Of a stretch of 47,866 nucleotides of DNA, positions 41,818-47,866 are shown one piece after another. The notes beneath the pieces were generated by a model. It was not told where the DNA came from, did no database searches, and saw nothing but the letters and a program-made list of their open reading frames with translations. Both the position numbers and the translations under genes were made by a program. Source of the DNA: Muribaculaceae bacterium (GTDB lineage Bacteria > Bacteroidota > Bacteroidia > Bacteroidales > Muribaculaceae); NCBI GenBank assembly GCA_016292745.1, contig JAEDFO010000011.1, forward strand, positions 1 through 47,866. The letters run 5' to 3'. Position 1 is the first letter of the stretch, and the number at the start of each line of letters is the position of its first letter.

Positions 41818-44175
41818 TTATGATTTCTTTGATTTTTTCGACTTTTTAGCCGATACCTTCGAAGCCTTTGACGATTTCGATGCCTTCGAAGCCTTTGACG
41901 ATTTCGATTTGCGGCGCTGCTGGCGACGGCTCGGGCTGATGCTCTTCCCCTCGTAATTGTCGCGCTCCTTCTGCAGGCGCTTCTCGTTTCGGGTTTTATG
42001 GGTAATCATCACGCCGTTTTTGAGGTTCGGGTCGGCAGGATGGTCCTTGTCGACGAGAGCGAAGTCGAGCTGCTTCTTGAGCAGGTCGGCACGCGCCACC
42101 TGAATCTGGACCTTGTCGCCGAGGCGATACCGGCGGTGTTTGCGCTGGCCAATGAGGCAATAGTTCTTCTCGTCGAACTCATAGTAGTCGTCCTCGAGGT
42201 CGCGCACCGGCACGAGCCCCTCGCACTTGTTTTCGTCGAGCTCAACATATAGTCCCCATTCGGTAACACCCGAGATAACGCCATCGTAGACATTTCCGAG
42301 GCGTTCGCCCAGGAATTCCACCTGCTTGTATTTGATTGAAGCCCGTTCGGCACTGGCAGCCAGCTGCTCCATCTCGCTGGAGTGCTTGCATTCGCCCTCA
42401 AGATGCTCAAGATTTGCGCTTCGGCCACCGTTGAGATACTTATCGAGCAGACGATGCACCATCATGTCGGGGTATCGGCGGATAGGCGATGTAAAGTGGG
42501 TGTAGTAGTCGAAGGCAAGGCCGTAGTGGCCGATGTTCTGAGTGGTGTATATGGCTTTCGCCATAGAGCGGACAGCGAGAGTGGCAAGCAGATTTTCCTC
42601 GCCCAGCCCCTTCACCTCCTGCAACATCTTGTTGATGGAGCTGTTTACGGCAGCAGCCGAACCGTCGACCTTCACCTTATGGCCAAACTGGCGGGCAATC
42701 ATAGCCATGTTCTCCATTTTATCCTGGTCGGGCAGGTCGTGGACACGATAAACGAACGCCTTCGGCTTTTTTCCGCGGCCCGGATTGCCGACATATTCGG
42801 CGACGGTGCGGTTGGCAAGGAGCATGAACTCCTCCACAAGCTTGTTTGCATCCTTCGATTCCTTGAAATAGACACGGATAGGTCGGCCGGTGTCATCGAT
42901 GTCGAATCGCACCTCGACACGGGCAAAGTCGACCGAGCCATTCTCGTAACGACGTTTGCGAAGAATCTTTGCGAGGCGGTCGAGCTCGAGGATTTCGTCG
43001 GCATAGTCGCCATGTCCGGTTTCAATGATATCCTGAGCCTCTTCGTAGGTGAATCGGCGGTTGCTCTTGATTACGGTGCGGCAAATCTGCGATTTCACCA
43101 CGTTTGCATTGTTGTCCATCTCGAATACACACGAGAATGTAAGTTTTTCCTCATCGGGACGTAGCGAGCAGATGCCGTTGCTGAGATGCTCGGGGAGCAT
43201 GGGGACAGTTCGGTCGACGAGATATACTGAAGTAGCGCGACTCTCGGCTTCACGGTCGATAATCGAGCCGGGAGTAACGTAGTGTGTCACGTCGGCAATG
43301 TGGACACCCACCTGCACGTTTCCGTTTGGCAGTCGCGTCAGCGAGAGAGCATCGTCGAAGTCCTTTGCATCGCGCGGGTCGATGGTGAAAGTAATTGCAT
43401 CGCGCATATCCTTTCGCTTGGCCACCTCTTCGGGGGTGATTCCGGCATCGATTTTATCGGCAGCTTTCACCACATTTTCAGGATATCGGTACGGCAGGCC
43501 AAATTCGGCAAGGATTGCATGTATTTCGGCATCGTTGTTTCCGGTTTCGCCGAGGATGTCGACCACCTCACCGATTGGCGAATTGCTCTCCTCGTGCCAT
43601 TCGATAATGCGCACAATAGCCTTGTCGCCGCTCTTTCCGCCTTTGAGCTTGTTTTTTGGGATGAAGATATCTGTGGCAAGGAACTTGCTGTCGGTGAGCA
43701 GGGTGGCAAAGTACTTGTCGACCTGCAGAGTACCGATAAACACCTGGTCCTTCTTCTCGATAATCTCAATCACCTCGGCCTCAGGCTCGTGGCCACGGCG
43801 CTGGGCGCTGATGTGCACCTTCACCTTGTCGCCGTTTAGGGCATGCATCGAATTGCGTTCGGCAACGAAAATCGACTCCTCGCCATCGTTAATCAGCACA
43901 CTGTTCTTGCCGTTGCTACGGCGCACGAAAGTACCTATCGAGACGGCACCACGCTGCTTGGCTTTGAATTTGCCGGGCGTAACCTCGGTGAGAGTACCGT
44001 CGAGTGCCATCTGCTCGAGGATTTCCACCACGTCAGCACGCTTTGCGGGAGTGGAGGCATTAACTGCGGCCGACACTTGCTTATAGTTGTAAGGGATATT
44101 GTTTTGTGTGTTGAAAAATTCAAGCACCGCCGATTGCAGCGCCTGCTTAGATGAGTTATCGTTTTTCTTTGCCAT
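41818..44175 (-). CDS. rnr: Ribonuclease R
   Basis: 785 residues. Order: N-terminal winged-helix/cold-shock part (IGTFVRRSNGKNSVLINDGE), RNB catalytic domain with ITFTIDPRDAKDFDDALSLT (metal-binding aspartates) and HYGLAFDYYTHFTSPIRRYP followed by DMMVHRLL, then an S1 domain (VISGVTEWGLYVELDENKCE) near 640-720. It degrades structured RNA 3' to 5' in the cytoplasm. The last ~50 residues are a basic Ser/Lys/Ala tail, as in other RNase R enzymes, partly encoded by a 27-bp tandem repeat. It has a canonical promoter at 44284-44314. Confidence 0.95.
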   Translation of the reverse strand: MAKKNDNSSKQALQSAVLEFFNTQNNIPYNYKQVSAAVNASTPAKRADVVEILEQMALDGTLTEVTPGKFKAKQRGAVSIGTFVRRSNGKNSVLINDGEESIFVAERNSMHALNGDKVKVHISAQRRGHEPEAEVIEIIEKKDQVFIGTLQVDKYFATLLTDSKFLATDIFIPKNKLKGGKSGDKAIVRIIEWHEESNSPIGEVVDILGETGNNDAEIHAILAEFGLPYRYPENVVKAADKIDAGITPEEVAKRKDMRDAITFTIDPRDAKDFDDALSLTRLPNGNVQVGVHIADVTHYVTPGSIIDREAESRATSVYLVDRTVPMLPEHLSNGICSLRPDEEKLTFSCVFEMDNNANVVKSQICRTVIKSNRRFTYEEAQDIIETGHGDYADEILELDRLAKILRKRRYENGSVDFARVEVRFDIDDTGRPIRVYFKESKDANKLVEEFMLLANRTVAEYVGNPGRGKKPKAFVYRVHDLPDQDKMENMAMIARQFGHKVKVDGSAAAVNSSINKMLQEVKGLGEENLLATLAVRSMAKAIYTTQNIGHYGLAFDYYTHFTSPIRRYPDMMVHRLLDKYLNGGRSANLEHLEGECKHSSEMEQLAASAERASIKYKQVEFLGERLGNVYDGVISGVTEWGLYVELDENKCEGLVPVRDLEDDYYEFDEKNYCLIGQRKHRRYRLGDKVQIQVARADLLKKQLDFALVDKDHPADPNLKNGVMITHKTRNEKRLQKERDNYEGKSISPSRRQQRRKSKSSKASKASKSSKASKVSAKKSKKSKKS
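41856..41908 (-). repeat. 27-bp tandem repeat in the RNase R C-terminal tail
   Basis: CCTTCGAAGCCTTTGACGAT begins at 41856 and again at 41883, each unit continuing to TTCGAT; the two copies are essentially identical. It encodes nine-residue units within the SSKASKASKSSKASK tail. Length could vary between strains by slippage. Confidence 0.75.
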
Positions 44176-44283
44176 AACGGTAGAATGTTAATTTTCAATA
44201 TATTATAACGATATTGGGCTTCTACACCGTCCCAGCCTTGGCACATCGCCGTTATCGGTGGGCACTGATTTGCCTATCTATCA

Positions 44284-44314
44284 CAAATTTACGATAAGCA
44301 AAAGAGAATAACAA
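44284..44314 (-). promoter_or_regulatory. Promoter of rnr
   Basis: Minus strand TTG (44312-44314), 20-nt spacer, TAAATTTG (44284-44291). The start of transcription would be near 44277, about 100 nt before the ATG at 44175. The rest of the 354-base gap 44176-44529 holds the terminator of the gene at 44530 and nothing else recognised. Confidence 0.65.
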
Positions 44315-44432
44315 GCGAAAACCGCAAAATGTGTTTTGGAAAATGTGGAGCGCGCAACGGAGAATGCGTTGAGAGCCGCGAGCCAATGACGCCAAATGAC
44401 GCAGCCCAAGAGACGCACCTAAATGGTGCAGA

Positions 44433-44463
44433 AAAGGCGGTTTCCTGCACGGGAACCGCCTTT
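44433..44463 (-). terminator. Terminator of the PpiD-like gene
   Basis: Minus strand: AAGGCGGTT / AACCGCCTT (9 bp, extendable inward by two G:C pairs and a G:U), followed by TTCT. It lies about 67 nt beyond the stop at 44530. Confidence 0.7.
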
Positions 44464-44529
44464 GGTAAGCTTTAGACGGCCTTTGATGGCTCGCCTACAT
44501 ATATTAATGATATTTGGTTATGGCTTCGA

Positions 44530-46614
44530 TTAGAAGAACTTAATCAGATTGTTCTTAATCTTGGTGTTCTGACGAAGAATCTGAAGCATGAGCGGAGTCT
44601 GGTTGCGGCGAGCACCGGCAACGGCATAACCGCCGAAGCGCTGCATGAAGCGGTTAGCAGCTTCTTCATCGCTGAGCTGCGGGCCTTTTTCGTCAACTGA
44701 GTTAACCTGGTAAACGTAAACGCCGCTGGCACCCTTAACCGGGCCATAGAGCTTTCCAACCTTGCTGCCAACGATTTCACCGGCGAGCTCAGGCTCGTAA
44801 CCAGCCATTGCAATGAATGGTTCGTTGAAGTTAACAGTGGTGGTGTCGACTTTCGACGACATTACAGCAGCATATCCAGCGAGGTCGTTAGCCTTTCCGC
44901 TGTAGTCTTCGATAAGTTTGGCAGCCATCTTGTCGGTGCGAACCTTAGCAGAGAGCTGAGCCTTTACATCCTTGTCGGAAGCAGGGACATAACCTTCGGG
45001 AACGATGCGTTCGAGGGCTACGGAGAGAATCTTGTTGCCATTGTCGGTATCGAAGATAACCGAAACTTCGCCTTCCTTGGCACCGAACACCCATTGAAGA
45101 GCTTTGCGGGAGTCCTTGATGTTGCCAATCTGTGGCATATCGTTAGTGAGGCGAGCGTTCATAGCCTGGAAACCGGCATTAACGGCTTCGGCAACGAATT
45201 TATCCTGCTTGTTGTTTGCGATGATAAACGACTGGAGCTTGTCGCGAAGGTCTTGAGTTGTCTTTTCGCTTGGGATAACAGTGTAAGACACTTCAACGAT
45301 GTCGTACTGAGTCTTAGCAGCTTTCTTTTCGGCTACGTTGCAGAGCACAGCACCCTGAGCACCGCTGTTGAGAACGAAGTAACCAGCACCGGCGTTGAGG
45401 ATTTTAGCCTTAGCTTCGGCATCCTGTGCGTTGAGGTCCATGAGGTTCATCCATTGGTCTTGCTGAGCCACTGTAACGCCTTTTTCCTTAGCAATCTGCT
45501 CGAGGGTGGTACCGGCGTTGAGCTTTGCAAGGATAGTGTCCTGACGAGCGCTGTCGCCTTCGGCAACAACGATGTTGATGCGTACAGAGTCGGTTTCAAC
45601 CTTCGAACCGATTAGCTTAGTAACGCTGTAACGGTCGCCCACGTGGCTAACCTCGCTGAGTTGTTCGGGCTGAGCCGAAGCGAGGAATTCCTTGATTTTA
45701 GGGTTTGTAACGCGGGCAGTAGTAACAGTGCTTTCCTTAACAACGAGGTTCTCGTTCTGGTTAGCGTTAGCAACTCCCTTGTTTTCACGGAGGTCGGCGA
45801 GAGCTTCTTCGAAGATTTTGGCACCTTCGGCCTCATCGGCATCGGATGGCTTGATGTCGACAACGATGTAGTTTATGTCGCGCACTTCGGTGTCGAGCTT
45901 ATAAAGTTCCTTTTGCTTAGCGTATTCGGCATTGATTTCCTTGTCGGAAACTTCGAAGTCGCTTTCCTTGAGTTCGGCGAAAGATTTCTTAACCAGGTTG
46001 ATTGCATAGATGTTGTTGTCGGCGTTGATTGCCTTTTTGTCGAGAGCGTTAGCCTGGAGACAACCGATAACGAGCGACTGAACCTTAGAGAATTTCAGCG
46101 ACTGTTCCATCTGCTTTTCAATCTTGAGGAGCTGTTCGCGCACCGGGGCAATCTGTTCTTCGTTAGCACCGTAGTTCGAAGGGTTGTTCACCATGTCGTA
46201 AAGCTGAGCAGGAGATTCAGCACCCACCTGCTGAGCGAATTGCATCATCTGGTAGTTAGCACCCTTTCCCACCATGTATTCGGTGAGTTCGTTTTCGCTT
46301 ACTTCGATTCCGAGAGCGTCAACTTCATTGTTCATGAGGGTTTCCTGCACCATCGATTCGAGGAGCTGTTCCTGGAGAACGGCGTGGTCGATGTTCTGCG
46401 AGTTTCCCTGCATTTGCTGAGTGGCCTCGTTGTAACGATTCTGGAATTCTACGATGTCGATTTTCTCGCTGCCTACAGAAGCCACTGTACGATCGTTGCC
46501 GAAGATTGAGCGGCTTGACGAGATGAAGTCACCGATGATGAAAGCAAGAAGAGCCACACCGATGACTACAATCAGTAAAACTGATTTCTGTCTGATTTTC
46601 TCTAATGTTGCCAT
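44530..46614 (-). CDS. PpiD/SurA-like membrane-anchored peptidyl-prolyl isomerase
   Basis: 694 residues. A short cytoplasmic N-terminus (MATLEKIRQKS) precedes one membrane helix (about 12-30, VLLIVVIGVALLAFIIGDFI), which leaves the bulk in the periplasm. Next comes a SurA_N-like chaperone region (VASVGSEKIDIVEFQNRYNE, LLESMVQETLMNNEVDALGI), then parvulin-type segments (for example GYFVLNSGAQGAVLCNVAEK and a second around KLYGPVKGASGVYVYQVNSV). This is the PpiD layout: folding of outer-membrane and secreted proteins emerging from the Sec translocon. Its length fits Bacteroidota members (~700). Monocistronic with its own promoter and terminator. Confidence 0.9.
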   Translation of the reverse strand: MATLEKIRQKSVLLIVVIGVALLAFIIGDFISSSRSIFGNDRTVASVGSEKIDIVEFQNRYNEATQQMQGNSQNIDHAVLQEQLLESMVQETLMNNEVDALGIEVSENELTEYMVGKGANYQMMQFAQQVGAESPAQLYDMVNNPSNYGANEEQIAPVREQLLKIEKQMEQSLKFSKVQSLVIGCLQANALDKKAINADNNIYAINLVKKSFAELKESDFEVSDKEINAEYAKQKELYKLDTEVRDINYIVVDIKPSDADEAEGAKIFEEALADLRENKGVANANQNENLVVKESTVTTARVTNPKIKEFLASAQPEQLSEVSHVGDRYSVTKLIGSKVETDSVRINIVVAEGDSARQDTILAKLNAGTTLEQIAKEKGVTVAQQDQWMNLMDLNAQDAEAKAKILNAGAGYFVLNSGAQGAVLCNVAEKKAAKTQYDIVEVSYTVIPSEKTTQDLRDKLQSFIIANNKQDKFVAEAVNAGFQAMNARLTNDMPQIGNIKDSRKALQWVFGAKEGEVSVIFDTDNGNKILSVALERIVPEGYVPASDKDVKAQLSAKVRTDKMAAKLIEDYSGKANDLAGYAAVMSSKVDTTTVNFNEPFIAMAGYEPELAGEIVGSKVGKLYGPVKGASGVYVYQVNSVDEKGPQLSDEEAANRFMQRFGGYAVAGARRNQTPLMLQILRQNTKIKNNLIKFF

Positions 46615-46705
46615 TTATTCTAATGTTATTTATTTTTTCTCAAAAAAAGCGTCACGCGCCGTGCGGCAAGCCGCCCAGACGAGTACACTATATTTTTAAA
46701 GTACG

Positions 46706-46737
46706 CAAAGATAGTCAATTTTGATTTATGCTCAAAA
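46706..46737 (-). promoter_or_regulatory. Promoter of the PpiD-like gene
   Basis: Minus strand TTTTG (46733-46737), 19-nt spacer, TATCTTTG (46706-46713): a complete match to the Bacteroidota consensus, 92 nt upstream of the ATG. Confidence 0.75.
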
Positions 46738-46815
46738 GAATAGGCTGTTTTTTGCACAAATAGGGGCAAAAAGTTAGGCAAAATTGATTGATGCACTTTA
46801 AAAAACGGGGAAAAA

Positions 46816-47676
46816 TCAGGGGATTACGACCTCGGCGATTACAGGGAGATGGTCGGATGGATATTGCCAACCTTTGTGGTCGGTAATAGCGCCGTTACGT
46901 AGCACACGCACCTTATCGGAAACGAAAATATAGTCGATCCACTGCATCTCTTCGACAGGGATACGTCCGAAATTCTGGAAAGTTCCCTCGATACCGTAAC
47001 GGAGTTCGGCAATGTCGCGCGAGTGAGTCAGGTGCCAAGGGTCGTCGGGGTTTGTAATCACCTTGATAGGGTCGTCGTCGGGGGTAGCGTTGAAGTCGCC
47101 TGTAACGAACACCGGGAGGCCTTTAGAGAGCTTGTGCACCTGTTCGATAACCAGCTTCGCCCCTTCGTGACGAGCGACCTTGCCCATATGGTCGAGGTGA
47201 GTGTTGAGCATAAAGAAACGGCTTCCCGAACGCTTGTCGCGCATGATAGCCCAAGTGGCCACTCGTTCGCAAGCGGCGTCCCATCCCTTCACACCTGGGG
47301 CGTTCATATCCTCGGAAAGCCAGAAATTACCGGAGCTTTCCACCGAGAAACGGTCTTTCTTATATATAATAGGAGAATATTCGCCTTTTTCCTTACCGTC
47401 GGTGCGGCCCACGCCCACATAGGCATAACCGTTGAGGCCGTCGAGCAGGTCGATAAGCTGATTGTGGAGCACCTCCTGCGCGCCGAAAATGTCGACATTA
47501 TGGAAACGGACCACCTCGGCGGCATAAGTGCTGCGGTGGCACCATTGGTTTTCCTTGTCGACAGGAGTGTCGAGGCGGATGTTGAAGGTCATCACGTTGA
47601 TTGATACCGGATTCTTGGCCATGACAGATGAAGCAGTGGCAACGAGCGCCACGATTAAATAGAGCAGACGTTTCAT
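46816..47676 (-). CDS. Secreted endonuclease/exonuclease/phosphatase-family hydrolase
   Basis: 286 residues from ATG 47676, which yields the signal peptide MKRLLYLIVALVATASSVMA; an ATG 60 nt upstream is unlikely. EEP-fold active-site motifs in order: VMTFNIRLD (Asn), IFGAQEVL (metal Glu), FFMLNTHLDHMG (His/Asp), VTGDFNATPDDD (Asp/Asn) and SDHLPVIAEV (terminal Asp-His). The fold covers DNases, inositol phosphatases and sphingomyelinase-like phosphodiesterases; the exported short Bacteroidales form most likely cleaves a phosphodiester in the periplasm or outside. The substrate is open. A canonical promoter lies 44 nt upstream. Confidence 0.88.
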   Translation of the reverse strand: MKRLLYLIVALVATASSVMAKNPVSINVMTFNIRLDTPVDKENQWCHRSTYAAEVVRFHNVDIFGAQEVLHNQLIDLLDGLNGYAYVGVGRTDGKEKGEYSPIIYKKDRFSVESSGNFWLSEDMNAPGVKGWDAACERVATWAIMRDKRSGSRFFMLNTHLDHMGKVARHEGAKLVIEQVHKLSKGLPVFVTGDFNATPDDDPIKVITNPDDPWHLTHSRDIAELRYGIEGTFQNFGRIPVEEMQWIDYIFVSDKVRVLRNGAITDHKGWQYPSDHLPVIAEVVIP

Positions 47677-47720
47677 AATTACATATTTTGGTTTTAAGGT
47701 ATTATTGATTGTACGGAATG

Positions 47721-47750
47721 CAAAGTTAAGGCACAAAGGGCAAAAAACAA
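47721..47750 (-). promoter_or_regulatory. Promoter of the EEP-family gene
   Basis: Minus strand TTG (47748-47750), 19-nt spacer, TAACTTTG (47721-47728). Full consensus and spacing. Confidence 0.7.
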
Positions 47751-47798
47751 TGCTAAAACAGCATTTTTTAGTGGGGTGTTCTTGTCTTTGGGGAGGGG

Positions 47799-47866
47799 TT
47801 AGAAGAGTTTGAGCTGGCGGTCGATGAGGCGGAACGACATGCGGTGGTAGGGCGATGGACCGGTTT
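47799..47866 (-). CDS. C-terminal end of an unidentified gene, cut by window edge
   Basis: The last 21 codons before a TAA at 47799-47801 read TGPSPYHRMSFRLIDRQLKL plus F. The frame continues beyond the window. Too short to name. It ends about 50 nt before the promoter of the EEP-family gene and is transcribed in the same direction. Confidence 0.5.
   Translation of the reverse strand, partial: TGPSPYHRMSFRLIDRQLKLF

Noticed and set aside
41856..41908. CRISPR-like or regulatory tandem repeat
   Set aside because: Two in-frame coding units within the RNase R tail, with no spacers.

Overview
The window looks like a chromosomal segment of a gut-type Bacteroidales bacterium (phylum Bacteroidota, possibly Muribaculaceae; the family is an inference). 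The evidence is two SusC/SusD pairs, a susCDEF-like cluster, a NigD-like lipoprotein, a BspA-type leucine-rich repeat protein, KorA/KorB and a membrane-anchored AraC-type regulator. Many gene starts are preceded by the Bacteroidota promoter signature TAnnTTTG, often with TTG 19-20 nt upstream. I see no rRNA, CRISPR array, transposase or integrase. One tRNA, Leu(CAG), is present.

Layout. 1-6.1 kb (minus): a truncated secreted PHP phosphoesterase, an LRR surface protein, a secreted esterase and a FadL/OmpP1-type outer-membrane protein. 6.1-6.7 kb: a gene-free patch with a 219-bp element bounded by 48-bp inverted repeats. 6.7-8.6 kb (plus): a complete phage-type large terminase with no other phage genes around it. 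8.8-11.7 kb (plus): korA-korB, 2-oxoacid:ferredoxin oxidoreductase. 11.8-13.4 kb (minus): an ECF sigma factor, a small membrane anti-sigma candidate and a CpxP/Spy-like periplasmic protein. 13.7-21.4 kb (minus): a susC-susD-susE-susF operon with a long leader. 22.1-28.8 kb (plus, divergent): GH97, a DUF3667 membrane protein, a GH2 enzyme with a malectin-like domain, and a membrane-bound AraC regulator. Together these two blocks form a glycan-utilisation locus. The GH97 carries the residues of the retaining (alpha-galactosidase-type) subgroup rather than those of SusB.

29.2-32.0 kb (plus) is the most striking region: a NigD-like lipoprotein, an ECF sigma factor, and a protein that joins a cytoplasmic anti-sigma-like segment, one inner-membrane helix, a ~130-residue low-complexity periplasmic linker and an outer-membrane beta-barrel. 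This matches the dual-membrane-spanning anti-sigma (Dma) idea described in Bacteroides thetaiotaomicron. Then follow a zinc-less class III sirtuin, an unrecognised 187-residue protein on the other strand, the tRNA and another dispersed repeat. 34.0-40.2 kb (minus): a second SusC/SusD pair in an apparent operon with a secreted PHP phosphoesterase, suggesting import of a phosphorylated substrate. 40.7-47.7 kb (minus): a lipoprotein nucleoside hydrolase, RNase R, a PpiD-like peptidyl-prolyl isomerase and a secreted endonuclease/exonuclease/phosphatase-family protein. The last 68 bases hold the C-terminus of one more gene.

A family of intergenic palindromic repeats (48-nt core) occurs in both orientations at about 6.3-6.5, 13.5-13.6 and 33.8 kb, with fragments elsewhere. 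All assignments come from reading the sequence and remembered family features; no database search was possible.
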